DNA of 64,000 nt from assembly GCA_002083395.1 (NCBI GenBank), contig LWDH01000045.1:54814-118813 (forward strand), written 5' to 3'. Numbering within the stretch: position 1 is the stretch's first letter; the number at the start of each line of letters is the position of its first letter. The notes beneath the pieces are model-generated. The model saw only the letters and a list, made by a program, of their open reading frames with translations. It was not told the DNA's origin and searched no databases. The position numbers were made by a program, and so were the translations under genes. Of this stretch, positions 34,475 through 43,328 are shown in pieces. This DNA is from Proteobacteria bacterium SG_bin4. GTDB taxonomy: Bacteria; Pseudomonadota; Gammaproteobacteria; Burkholderiales; Nitrosomonadaceae.

Positions 34475-34792
34475 ATGTCACGTGTGATTGATGCCCTATT
34501 ACTGGAAGAAACGATGCTCAATCTGGATGAACTGGCCCGCAGCTGCCGCGTAAGCCGGGAATGGATCATCGAGCATATCCAATGGGGCTTGTTGCCGGAT
34601 AGCGAAAGGCTTCAAGCCGATCCGGATTCATGGATTTTCGACAGCCGCAGTCTGATACGGATCAAACGAATCATTGCGATCGAACGCGATTTCGACAGTA
34701 ATCCGGAGCTCGCCGGCCTGGTCGCCGATTTAATCGAGGAAATCGAAACGTTACGCGCACGCTTGAAAACTTCGGGTTTGGACGAATATTAA
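34475..34792 (+). CDS. cbpM: Chaperone modulator CbpM
   Basis: A 105-residue MerR-like helical protein that binds the J domain of CbpA and inhibits its co-chaperone and DNA-binding activities. Family features are the early LNLDELARSCRVSREWIIEHIQWGLL segment (about 15-40), WIFDSRSLIRIKRIIAIERDFDSNPELAGL (about 53-82) and a C-terminal coiled coil (LIEEIETLRARLK). It lies immediately after cbpA, as in other proteobacteria. Confidence 0.88.
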   Translation: MSRVIDALLLEETMLNLDELARSCRVSREWIIEHIQWGLLPDSERLQADPDSWIFDSRSLIRIKRIIAIERDFDSNPELAGLVADLIEEIETLRARLKTSGLDEY

Positions 34793-34821
34793 AAATCACC
34801 CGTCTCGCAAGGAAATCAACC

Positions 34822-35253
34822 ATGCCTTTACATATTGTCTGTCCGCACTGCCATGCCACCAATCGCGTCCCCGATGACCGCTTGGGATCATCGCCCAAAT
34901 GCGGCTCGTGTCATCAGCCGCTTTTCACGGCGCATCCGGTGGAGTTAACAGAAACGCTTTTCAATAAGCATATCGCCAACAACGACATTCCCGTGCTGGT
35001 CGATTTCTGGGCGCCTTGGTGCGGCCCGTGCCGCATGATGGCACCGGCGTTCGTGCAAGCAGCCGCCGCCTTGGAACCCACCGTGCGGCTGGCAAAAGTC
35101 AACACCGAAGAAGAGCAAAATTTAGCCGCTCGTTATCACATCCGCAGCATTCCGACGCTGGTATTATTTAAAGGAGGCCGGGAAATTGCCCGGCAGTCGG
35201 GCACCCTGAGCGAACACGATATCGTGCGCTGGGCGCAAGCCAATCGCCAATAA
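34822..35253 (+). CDS. trxC: Thioredoxin 2
   Basis: A 143-residue thioredoxin of the TrxC type. An N-terminal zinc-binding extension has cysteines 7, 10, 27 and 30, and the redox-active site is W-C67-G-P-C70. The cis-proline loop IRSIPTLVLFKGG lies near 110-122. TrxC reduces protein disulfides in the cytosol and is usually induced by oxidative stress. The stop overlaps the start of the following protease gene by one base (TAATG), so the two are coupled. Confidence 0.93.
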   Translation: MPLHIVCPHCHATNRVPDDRLGSSPKCGSCHQPLFTAHPVELTETLFNKHIANNDIPVLVDFWAPWCGPCRMMAPAFVQAAAALEPTVRLAKVNTEEEQNLAARYHIRSIPTLVLFKGGREIARQSGTLSEHDIVRWAQANRQ

Positions 35254-36440
35254 TGAGAAAATCCATCAAGGAGTCAATATTCATGCCCACTAACGGCAAT
35301 CTTCCCCGTCTGATACTGTTCACGCTGGCAGGCGTATTGCTGGTGTTATTTCTTCATAGTTTCCTGTATCACTATTTCCCGGACATATTGCAACCAGGCT
35401 ATTTTTCCGCGGATGAGAAACGCGAAGGCGCCGAACCGAGAGCTATTCAGGCACGCGGCAATCTTGCAGAAGATGAAAAAAGCACCATCGAACTGTTTGA
35501 AAACTCGCGCGATTCAGTAGTGTTCATCACCACCCGCCAACGGGTGATGGATGCCTGGACCCGTAATATTTTCTCGGTCCCGAGCGGCACCGGTTCCGGA
35601 TTTATCTGGGACGATCATGGCCATATCATTACCAACTTGCACGTCATCAAAGGCGCCAGCGAAGCGACCGTGCGCCTGGCGGATGGACGCGATTACAAGG
35701 CTTCGCTGGTCGGCGCCAGCCCGGCGCACGACATTGCCGTATTGCGAATCGGCATTGGCTTCCAGCGGCCTGCGCCGGTGCCGATCGGCAGCAGCCACGA
35801 TCTGAAAGTCGGACAGAAAGTTTTCGCCATCGGCAACCCGTTCGGTCTGGACTGGACGCTCACCACCGGCATTGTTTCCGCATTGGATCGCTCGCTGCCT
35901 GGCGGCGATGGCCGTACCATCGACAATCTGATTCAAACCGATGCCGCGATCAATCCGGGTAATTCCGGCGGGCCGCTGCTCGATTCCGCCGGCCGTTTGA
36001 TCGGCATCAACACCGCGATTTACAGCCCGAGCGGCGCCAGTGCCGGTATCGGTTTCGCCGTGCCGGTCGACACCGTTAACCGCGTGGTGCCGCAAATCAT
36101 CAGCCGCGGCAAGTACATCCGCCCGGCGATGGGCATTACCGTCGATAGCAAGCTGAACAACCGCCTGACCCAATTCCTGAAAGTCAGCGGTGTCGTCATC
36201 CTCAGCATCAGCCCTGGCTCAGCCGCCGATGAAGCCGGATTGCGCGGTGCGACATTGACACCGGAAGGCAACATCATCGCCAACGACATCATCATCGCCG
36301 TCGACGGCAAACCGGTCGATTCCGTGGAAAAACTGCTCGCCCGCGTGGACTCGTACAAAGTTGGCGCCACCATCACACTGACGATATTGCGCAAAGGCGA
36401 GCCGTTTGAAATACCGGTGACGCTGCAACCGGGAGAATGA
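35253..36440 (+). CDS. DegP/HtrA-type serine protease, membrane-anchored
   Basis: A 395-residue S1C protease with a single N-terminal membrane helix (about residues 19-42), so anchored with the catalytic part in the periplasm. The triad is H130 (NLHVIKG), D160 (AHDIAVL) and S238 (GNSGGPL). One PDZ domain follows (about 285-390), so the layout is nearest DegS-like and short HtrA proteases. It would degrade or sense misfolded envelope proteins. Unusually, it is coupled to trxC, placing folding and oxidative stress functions on one transcript with cbpA and cbpM. Confidence 0.9.
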   Translation: MRKSIKESIFMPTNGNLPRLILFTLAGVLLVLFLHSFLYHYFPDILQPGYFSADEKREGAEPRAIQARGNLAEDEKSTIELFENSRDSVVFITTRQRVMDAWTRNIFSVPSGTGSGFIWDDHGHIITNLHVIKGASEATVRLADGRDYKASLVGASPAHDIAVLRIGIGFQRPAPVPIGSSHDLKVGQKVFAIGNPFGLDWTLTTGIVSALDRSLPGGDGRTIDNLIQTDAAINPGNSGGPLLDSAGRLIGINTAIYSPSGASAGIGFAVPVDTVNRVVPQIISRGKYIRPAMGITVDSKLNNRLTQFLKVSGVVILSISPGSAADEAGLRGATLTPEGNIIANDIIIAVDGKPVDSVEKLLARVDSYKVGATITLTILRKGEPFEIPVTLQPGE

Positions 36441-36479
36441 TATGGAAAAATCGAGAAAGCAGATCGATGAAATAGTCTG

Positions 36480-37244
36480 CTAGTTTTCACCCGCCAATAC
36501 AATGACTGAGAAATCATCGCTGCCGCCCGCGCGGCGCGCAGCTTTGAATACTTCGGCAAGATCCGTTTCATTTTGATTGGAAAAGAGCGATGCAATCTGC
36601 GCATCGTCCAAGGCTTCGTTCAATCCGTCGCTACACAACAGAATACGCTCACCACGTTGCAATTCATGCGTGGCGGTATTTACCCGGAAATCGGCACATT
36701 CGGCATCCGCGAGGAACTGGCAAGTAAGACCTTGCAGAATACTCGCGGCATCTTTGGTTTGTTCCGCGGTGATTTCACCGTCATCCATCAGATCGTTCAG
36801 CAAGCTATGATCGCGGCTCAACAGATCCGCCCGCCCATCCGCCAAAAGATAAGCCCGCGAATCACCGACATTAAAAATGGCCGCCGTATTTCCAAGCAAG
36901 CGCACCCCCACCAAGGTAGAAGCCATGCCGTGGAATCGGGGATTAGCGCTCAACGCCACGTAATCTTGCTGCACGCGGTGCAGCAACGGCGGCAATGATT
37001 CCGTCGCAGATGCCGATGCAAGATGATCGCGCAAAATTTCCAGCAAACGCCGGCTGGCCAAACGCGGCAACGTCCCGATGGCAACCCCGTCGGCAATGGC
37101 AAAATAGCGTGGCTGAGCGGTATCCACCATTCCACCTTCGCGAACACCGCCTTGATACACCTGGTTATCCAGCAAAACAGCGTCCTCGTTCCGTGATTTT
37201 CCTCGACCACGCTGGCTGAAGGCGGTGAATTGGAAATTTGTCAT
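36480..37244 (-). CDS. PP2C family serine/threonine phosphatase
   Basis: A 254-residue cytosolic PPM-family phosphatase. Metal and active-site motifs are GKSRNEDAVLL (about 15-25), FAIADGVAIG (about 48-57), STLVGVRL (about 108-115), FNVGDSRAYLL (about 123-133), LLCSDGLNEAL (about 202-212) and GSDDFSVIVL near the C-terminus, so all metal-binding acids appear present. Such proteins reverse Ser/Thr kinase signals, often in type VI secretion or stress regulation. No kinase is adjacent. It converges with the protease gene. Confidence 0.88.
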   Translation of the reverse strand: MTNFQFTAFSQRGRGKSRNEDAVLLDNQVYQGGVREGGMVDTAQPRYFAIADGVAIGTLPRLASRRLLEILRDHLASASATESLPPLLHRVQQDYVALSANPRFHGMASTLVGVRLLGNTAAIFNVGDSRAYLLADGRADLLSRDHSLLNDLMDDGEITAEQTKDAASILQGLTCQFLADAECADFRVNTATHELQRGERILLCSDGLNEALDDAQIASLFSNQNETDLAEVFKAARRAGGSDDFSVIVLAGEN

Positions 37245-37301
37245 GATGCGTGTCTGTAGATCATGATTTTTAGGATCTTTTAGCCACCAAGGGACTACTG
37301 A

Positions 37302-37622
37302 TTAATAAAGGCGCAAAATAAGCTTCCCCGCAACAGCCAGAATAGAATGATTACCCATGTCATAGGTGTTGGATGAATTCGCGCCATTCTTAGGCTTTAT
37401 TTTCCTACCTTCTACCACCCAAGTATTGCTTGAAGAAGCGCCGCTTTTTGGTTTGAGTTCTTTGCCGTCCCAGAGCCATGTGTTTGAAGAATATGAGTTA
37501 CTTTTAGGTTTGATCTCTTTGCCATCACATATCCAAGTATTGGATGATAAAGCCCCGCTCTTTGGCTTCAATTCTCGTCCATCACAAACCCAACTCTTGG
37601 GAAAATCAATCTTTAAACTCAT
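37302..37622 (-). CDS. 19-residue tandem-repeat protein, beta-flower-like
   Basis: A 106-residue protein made of four units of about 19 residues: SWVCDGRELKPKSGALSSN, TWICDGKEIKPKSNSYSSN, TWLWDGKELKPKSGASSSN and TWVVEGRKIKPKNGANSSN. It ends with a degenerate unit starting TYDMGNHS and a hydrophobic tail (ILAVAGKLILRLY). Each unit offers a beta hairpin with Trp, Asp-Gly and Lys-Pro-Lys. The pattern suggests a small closed beta-repeat fold such as the described beta-flower proteins, but the family is uncertain. It starts 16 bases after the GmrSD-like gene with GAGGAG ahead of the ATG, so it probably belongs to that unit. Confidence 0.7.
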   Translation of the reverse strand: MSLKIDFPKSWVCDGRELKPKSGALSSNTWICDGKEIKPKSNSYSSNTWLWDGKELKPKSGASSSNTWVVEGRKIKPKNGANSSNTYDMGNHSILAVAGKLILRLY

Positions 37623-37638
37623 AACAAATTTCTCCTCG

Positions 37639-39882
37639 CTATTTTATTATGTGCTTACACGCTTCGTAGTATTGGTGATAAAGCCCTTCCGCCCTGCGAT
37701 AAATTGCACTTTGAAAATTCTGCAAACGCACTTCATCCCAAGTTCTATTTGATTCATCGCTATCCTTACTACCAACACAGGGAGATGCCATCTCCCACAA
37801 TTTTTTATGTTCGTCACAGTGGTAGAGTAAGCTATTTTCAGGAGACCATTTTTCTAATTCAATCTCAGATTCAAATCCTTTTTTGATTTTTAATGCAAGC
37901 GGATCATCACCATAGCTTCGATTAAGACTGGATTCCAGCACATGTAGATTACCAATGCAGTTGCCGACAACACTTCGATTGTCTCGAAAGGCTTTTATTA
38001 CTGGGGAGTTTTCATCAGATTTTTTAATGATATTTCGCCAATCACTGCCCCAATGTTTCTGTGGGCACAAATGGTCGTAATCATAAGGGACAGTATCTTC
38101 ATCGATAAGCCCCGCGAATTTGTCGAGTGACGAAGCAAATCGATCATGGACATAGGCTCGTTGTAACCATAGTAACACAGGCTTATTACGCCACCAGCAG
38201 AAACGCTTATAGAGCTCGCGCTCCGCAAGGCTTGATTTTTTATCAAAGATTTCATCATATGATCGGAGTAATGTCGAATCTTCACGATTCAGGATTTCTC
38301 TTAGTCTTTCATACGACATTAAGGGGAGCGCCAATCCTATTTCTCCCTCTGGGGCAGCAGTCAGTTCTTCCAGCAGCTTTAATGCTGGAAAAGTACCTGA
38401 CTTATCTTCTTTTGTTATGATCTGAAATGCTTTTTTACTGGCCTTATCTTCATGCCAGATATTCAGATACCAAAACAATGTGAATGAAATGATTGCTTGC
38501 CGATTATCTTTAATAACCTGTTCATCGGACGAATTGAGCATGACCCAGCGTAACAGAACTTGAATCAGACCGCGCGGCAGGTGAGGCATCATCAGTGAAG
38601 GTAAGCCAATATCTACTTGCTCACTATCTCTTCGATACAATAAGGTGTTATATAAATTTTCAAAAGCTTTATTAATTAATGAGTCATCCTTTTTAAGATA
38701 ATTACCTAATGGCTTGTCTTCATCCTCTTCTTTTCCGAGAAGATTATTAAGATGACGATGAAAATCGCTGGGGTTGGGGTGTGGCGTATCCGCAATCTTA
38801 TGTTTACCCTCACAATCATTATATTGCGCTACAGCCAATCGAAACGCTGTCATGACATAATCTGTCGCGCTCATGAATGCTTTTACCTCTGTCTTGTTAT
38901 GAATATTGTTGACCAGATCTTGCGCTCCCGACCACTGCCGTTTGATCATGGAAAACAGCAAATCTTCTGCACTCAGACTAGCGCCACTTCTACCAATGCG
39001 CTCAAATAGCAAAACCAATGGGTCAGTTGCATCGTTTGGAGAAGCTTCAGGCTTGGAAATGCTTATATGTTCTGGAATCAATATTAGTGGTACCTCAAGA
39101 GATTCCATACGAACGAATGCGTTGTACAGTTTACTTAATTGATCATTCGCGAGTGATCCGGAAGAATCTCGAGTTAACTTGATCATTGATTTGACTTCAT
39201 CTGAAAATGCCGATTGGTTGTTGCTGCTTTTTCTGAATGCTTTCCATAGATCTTGAATCCTGACAAATAAATCTGTTTTGCCATCAGCCTTCCATGGACG
39301 TGGTTGCTCACTTTCGCCTTCTTTACTCAAATCGAATAATTCATAATCAGGTTTCGTTAAATAATTTTTATGTTTCTCATCATATTTTTCTCTAGCTCTT
39401 TTCTTTTCATATTTGGAGAGTTTGTTGTGCGAAATGTGATCAAAACCGAAGGGCTGCGCGCGAGTTGTAAGACGAATCTTAAAAGGTGCCCCTTTATATC
39501 CTTCTTCAGCAAGATCAATCCACAAGCAATACTGGCTAGAGGCTGAAGGGAGCCAACCGATCATCATTGCTAACGTTCTTTGCTGACCATCAAGTAATCC
39601 AATAGCTTCTTCTTTTATTTCTTCCGTATTCTTTGTCATGAGATCACATCCTGTCCCTACTAATTTAATAACCATCATGCTGCCGATTGGCATCCCTCTT
39701 AACAACGAATCCCATAAATCAACAATTTGCTTTGGTTTCCATACAAATCCACGTTGAATTGGCGGCAGTTTGAGAGGTTTCTCGTATCCCTGTTTTCCGG
39801 TTGCCCAATCCAAGTATTCAGGTAATTTCATCCCTTGTACTTTCTGGTCATCTTTAAATGATTGATTTTCATTGCTGTTCAT
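37639..39882 (-). CDS. GmrSD-like DUF262-DUF1524 protein
   Basis: A 747-residue protein joining both halves of GmrSD-type modification-dependent restriction. The N-terminal DUF262 (ParB/Srx-like NTPase) has PPIQRGFVWKPKQIVDLW (about 40-57) and the LLDGQQRT signature (about 96-103). The C-terminal DUF1524 HNH-type nuclease has YDYDHLCPQKHWG (about 601-613) and the later GNLHVLESSLN. Known GmrSD enzymes cut DNA with glucosylated hydroxymethylcytosine; related families target other modified or phage DNA. The gene is AT-richer than its neighbours. The ATG at 39882 has GGAGA; an in-frame TTG at 39900 is less likely. Confidence 0.82.
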   Translation of the reverse strand: MNSNENQSFKDDQKVQGMKLPEYLDWATGKQGYEKPLKLPPIQRGFVWKPKQIVDLWDSLLRGMPIGSMMVIKLVGTGCDLMTKNTEEIKEEAIGLLDGQQRTLAMMIGWLPSASSQYCLWIDLAEEGYKGAPFKIRLTTRAQPFGFDHISHNKLSKYEKKRAREKYDEKHKNYLTKPDYELFDLSKEGESEQPRPWKADGKTDLFVRIQDLWKAFRKSSNNQSAFSDEVKSMIKLTRDSSGSLANDQLSKLYNAFVRMESLEVPLILIPEHISISKPEASPNDATDPLVLLFERIGRSGASLSAEDLLFSMIKRQWSGAQDLVNNIHNKTEVKAFMSATDYVMTAFRLAVAQYNDCEGKHKIADTPHPNPSDFHRHLNNLLGKEEDEDKPLGNYLKKDDSLINKAFENLYNTLLYRRDSEQVDIGLPSLMMPHLPRGLIQVLLRWVMLNSSDEQVIKDNRQAIISFTLFWYLNIWHEDKASKKAFQIITKEDKSGTFPALKLLEELTAAPEGEIGLALPLMSYERLREILNREDSTLLRSYDEIFDKKSSLAERELYKRFCWWRNKPVLLWLQRAYVHDRFASSLDKFAGLIDEDTVPYDYDHLCPQKHWGSDWRNIIKKSDENSPVIKAFRDNRSVVGNCIGNLHVLESSLNRSYGDDPLALKIKKGFESEIELEKWSPENSLLYHCDEHKKLWEMASPCVGSKDSDESNRTWDEVRLQNFQSAIYRRAEGLYHQYYEACKHIIK

Positions 39883-39937
39883 CTTATTTCTCCATATCAA
39901 TAAGCGCGATATCTAATCGTAAATGTTTAAACATGGC

Positions 39938-41437
39938 TCATACCTTACGATCAATCCAGCCGGAAAATACTTGCCACAGGCGCACCATGGCGTAGGTATC
40001 GAGCTTGCAATAAGCCAGAAGCTGTTGTTCGATTTGGGTTTTGCGTTCCGGCGTGGTATCCGGATGAATGCCTTCCAGAAAAGCATTCATCGCCATGCCG
40101 CCATCCTGCACGCCATCCAAGGCATCGTATCGCAATTCAGGCACCACGGCGGGCAGCACTTTCTTGATGCTCCAGCTGCCTTGCTGGCTCGGGTGGTAGT
40201 AGCGTTCACGCGCGACCGGCAGCAGATCGACGATTCGATCATTGATCGCCAGCAACGGCTGGCTTAAAGCAGGGAAGCGCTCTGCCAATTCGCGTATGCG
40301 CGCCATCTCAAATCCAGCGTTGTACACAAATACCGGCCCTTGCTCTCCACAAGCGGCAATCAGTGATTGCGCGAAAGATTCCGATGGATTGTTACCTGAC
40401 AGATCCAAAAATTCAATATGCGCAAGCTGACCCAACGCATCGAGGCGGTGCATGCTAAATTGAAAGGGTATTTGTTGATAAGGACGGGTTCCTTTCCATA
40501 CCGGCACGGCGAACTGAATGGTTTCAAAATCAAGGAAGCAGGCAGGAAGCGGATGGACGGCGAGATCGGATGCCGCGCCGGCGGCATCAAAAAACACCGC
40601 ACCGGTCAAGGTATGCGTTTTCACCCTAAGTTGCTTCCCGTTCAGCCATTCATCGGGAACATTTCTCAGATCGTCAATGCCTTGCGCCGCCAGCTTCTCA
40701 GCCTTGGCCGAAGAAAAGCGCGGAAGCCAAGCAACCGGATACTCCGCTTTGGGTTCATTGCGGCTGCAATAATCGTAGAAACTGCATTCAAACGGCGAGA
40801 GACATTGGCTGCCTGTTTGTATCAAAGGCTCAGTTGGTTGGTCGACGATGTTCTGGGCTTGAATGATCCATTCGTTAACTTCGTTTGTACGTGACAACGT
40901 TTCTGCTGTGAGATCATTTTCTTTCAGCAATCCCCGGTAATCAGCGCTTCCTGGAAAAATCCATGAACTGTCGATATGCGCGAGCGAAATGGAGGCCAGC
41001 GGTATGCCTGCTGCTTTTACCGCGAAAGCCTGTACCACCAGATCGTCGTAGTGATAGCCCTTCACGCTGGTGGAAGATTTGACCTCGATCATGTGCCATG
41101 CCAGCTCATCGCCTTCCTTTTCCGGCAGCAGAATATCGATAAACGTTAACGCGCCACCGGCTGAGAATCCGGCTTCAAAGATCGGCTGGCAGGTACGCAA
41201 CAACTCCGTGGTACGTTCAAAAGCGCGATCGAACCCATCGGCCTGCACGTCAATCAATACACCGTTTCCGTCACGATCATAGATACGCCGGGCAATCTCG
41301 CCGACTTGACGTCCTATTTGTAAGCGAGCGTCCGTTTCAGTGGAATACTCCAATAAAACAGGGCGATGAACTTCGAGCCACAACTTTTTCGGACATTGCC
41401 GCAGCGCCAGAAGTCTGGATTTGGAAAATGTGCGCAA
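39938..41437 (-). CDS. DUF2779 protein: Cas4-like nuclease fused to DEDD exonuclease-like domain
   Basis: A 499-residue protein of the DUF2779 family. The N-terminal part (1-~230) is a PD-(D/E)XK nuclease with D101, E118-V-K120 and four cysteines (C15, C212, C218, C224) placed as in iron-sulfur Cas4/AddB-type nucleases. The C-terminal part has RNase H/DEDD-type residues: D303 and E305 (CFLDFET), NAGFEMARIREL near 373, and D480 (YCKLDTYAM). It would use a TTG start at 41437, the only plausible start in the open frame. It is first of three minus-strand genes ending with the repeat protein; nuclease content suggests genome defence or repair. Confidence 0.8.
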   Translation of the reverse strand: MRTFSKSRLLALRQCPKKLWLEVHRPVLLEYSTETDARLQIGRQVGEIARRIYDRDGNGVLIDVQADGFDRAFERTTELLRTCQPIFEAGFSAGGALTFIDILLPEKEGDELAWHMIEVKSSTSVKGYHYDDLVVQAFAVKAAGIPLASISLAHIDSSWIFPGSADYRGLLKENDLTAETLSRTNEVNEWIIQAQNIVDQPTEPLIQTGSQCLSPFECSFYDYCSRNEPKAEYPVAWLPRFSSAKAEKLAAQGIDDLRNVPDEWLNGKQLRVKTHTLTGAVFFDAAGAASDLAVHPLPACFLDFETIQFAVPVWKGTRPYQQIPFQFSMHRLDALGQLAHIEFLDLSGNNPSESFAQSLIAACGEQGPVFVYNAGFEMARIRELAERFPALSQPLLAINDRIVDLLPVARERYYHPSQQGSWSIKKVLPAVVPELRYDALDGVQDGGMAMNAFLEGIHPDTTPERKTQIEQQLLAYCKLDTYAMVRLWQVFSGWIDRKV

Positions 41438-41570
41438 AATGCTTTCTTCTTTGCTTAAGAACCGGAAAACTCACAAAGCTCTGGGAAGCAATCATTCTCA
41501 GGCACAGAATGACAAAATGCAACGGAAATCCTGGGGATTTAAACCGGCGTGCTGATACTGCAATTATGCT

Positions 41571-43133
41571 TCAAGAGCGCTGCGTTTTTAAATCGGCTTC
41601 CTTACTACCCACGCCATCCAGCACCCGCATCACCAAATCCGACGTGGATATACCGGTCGTATAAGGCAATTCCTGAATCATCTCAGCCGGGAGCGATGTG
41701 CAGAGCTTACGTTTTTCCTGGCGCTCCTGTTCCGAGGCGCAGGCGAAGGTATATACATCGAAGCCATGCTGTTGCATGTATTCCAGCGTGACGCTGGCCG
41801 GGGTTTCGGTCAAGACTGCATCGACATGTTTACAGGCGGCCACGACCGCGGCGCGTTCGGCCTGATTCATAACCGGTAATTTGCCTTTATTCTCCACCAC
41901 GCGTTGATCCGATACCACGCATACCGTGAGATGCGTACCCAACTCGCGCGCGGCTTTTAAGAAGTTTGCATGACCCTCATGAAACAGATCGGCGACCATG
42001 CGCGTGAATACACGCTTTTGTTTTTGATTTTTCGGCCAATCGGGGATCGGGCGGTTTAGCCGGTTGAGCGCGCGTTCAATCCACTGCCGGCTACGCAATG
42101 CAATCGTGTCGTCGGGATCTTTCAGGACAACCTGGTGAGCATAGCTCCAGGCTTTTGATAAATCGCCCAATAGCCAGTTTTGCGCCAGCCGGTGATAGGC
42201 ATAGCACCGCACCAGCACTGAGAAATCCTGCAAATTTTGCGCGGAGATAACGGTGTCCCAATGGGGATTTGGTGTGCGCCAGTCACCGTAAAAAGCGCTC
42301 AGGATTATTTCAGGTTGCCGGGGATACCAGCAAAAGCCAAAAGCTGTTTCACGCTGGATCAAATCAAACGGTGGGAAAACCGAGATCCGTTGATATTCCG
42401 GCGGATAATCCGGCAACTCAAACCCGCCGGTGATGCGCTGACTGCCTTCTCTCTGCAAACCGCACACATCGAGCGTGATGCCCAATTCCGGATGAATATA
42501 GTCGCGGTAATTGGCGTAGTCGATGCGCATGGACGAACGCACCCACCCTGCACTTTCCAGTTCCGCGCAGCAGGCTTCCCAGGATTCCATCCACACTGCG
42601 ATATCCAGATCCTTATCGAATTCCAGCAACCGCCCGCTACGCGTCAAACCTAGCAACGTGCCGGCGTAAGGAAAGGCAGGGATGTCTTGTTTGGCTAGCT
42701 GCGCGCAGGTTGACCAGAGCAATGATTCCGCTTCTCCGGAAAGAAAAATATTATTATCCGGCCGCCGTGATTTGGCTTCTCTTTTCTGCGGTGGGACTTT
42801 GCCGGATTTTGCCAGCGCCATCAGATGATTCAGTGAACGGCTGAAATGTGATTGCGCCGAGGGTAAATCCAGCAACACGAAACTCGCGGTACCCAGCACA
42901 TGCGCCCAGTGCGCCTTATAAAAATCGCCATTAACATGCGCATAAATCTGGGCGGCATAGGCAAGCGCTTCAACCGTGCGGTTTGTACGCATCGCCACGG
43001 AACACCATAACCTTGCAACATCCTGCGACAGCGGCTGCTCGCTTTTCAAGGGCTCCAGAATGGCATCCGCGTCATTTAATCTGCCTGCAGCAATTAAATC
43101 CCGCGCTTTTAACAACAGTCCATCCACAGTCAT
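41571..43133 (-). CDS. TPR-LicD-cytidylyltransferase fusion protein
   Basis: A 520-residue, three-part protein. Residues 1-~125 are TPR-like helices. Residues ~130-300 are LicD/fukutin-type: GTLLG at 158-162 and the metal motif with D173, D175 and D177 (EFDKDLDIAVW). Residues ~372-510 are a nucleotidylyltransferase with DLFHEGH (382-388), LPVMNQAERAAVVAACKHVD and the GISTSDLVMRVL end, as in CTP:phosphoethanolamine, phosphocholine or glycerol-3-phosphate cytidylyltransferases. It may both activate and transfer a phospho-alcohol onto a surface glycan. Neither partner gene nor glycan locus is adjacent. A Fur-box-like site lies between it and the divergent RTX gene. Confidence 0.8.
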   Translation of the reverse strand: MTVDGLLLKARDLIAAGRLNDADAILEPLKSEQPLSQDVARLWCSVAMRTNRTVEALAYAAQIYAHVNGDFYKAHWAHVLGTASFVLLDLPSAQSHFSRSLNHLMALAKSGKVPPQKREAKSRRPDNNIFLSGEAESLLWSTCAQLAKQDIPAFPYAGTLLGLTRSGRLLEFDKDLDIAVWMESWEACCAELESAGWVRSSMRIDYANYRDYIHPELGITLDVCGLQREGSQRITGGFELPDYPPEYQRISVFPPFDLIQRETAFGFCWYPRQPEIILSAFYGDWRTPNPHWDTVISAQNLQDFSVLVRCYAYHRLAQNWLLGDLSKAWSYAHQVVLKDPDDTIALRSRQWIERALNRLNRPIPDWPKNQKQKRVFTRMVADLFHEGHANFLKAARELGTHLTVCVVSDQRVVENKGKLPVMNQAERAAVVAACKHVDAVLTETPASVTLEYMQQHGFDVYTFACASEQERQEKRKLCTSLPAEMIQELPYTTGISTSDLVMRVLDGVGSKEADLKTQRS

Positions 43134-43243
43134 AACCGAATATCGCTTATTATTTTGTTAAGTTTGCCTAATTTAACGCATTGTGAAGACAATCAATTAG
43201 AAAAACAATTAATAAAAAGGATTGCATTTTAATCACTTCTTAA

Positions 43244-43262
43244 TATAATAGGAATCATTCTC
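43244..43262. promoter_or_regulatory. Fur-box-like site between the LicD fusion and RTX genes
   Basis: TATAATAGGAATCATTCTC matches the consensus GATAATGATAATCATTATC at 14 of 19 positions by hand count. The block GAATCATTCTCATT is shared, on the opposite strand, with the site before bfd. It lies 67 bases before the RTX start at 43329 and 111 bases from the divergent start at 43133. Confidence 0.5.
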
Positions 43263-43328
43263 ATTTTTATTTCTACAAATATAATGAGAGCAATCGACTT
43301 TTAACGCATCATCGCAGGAGACAATATC

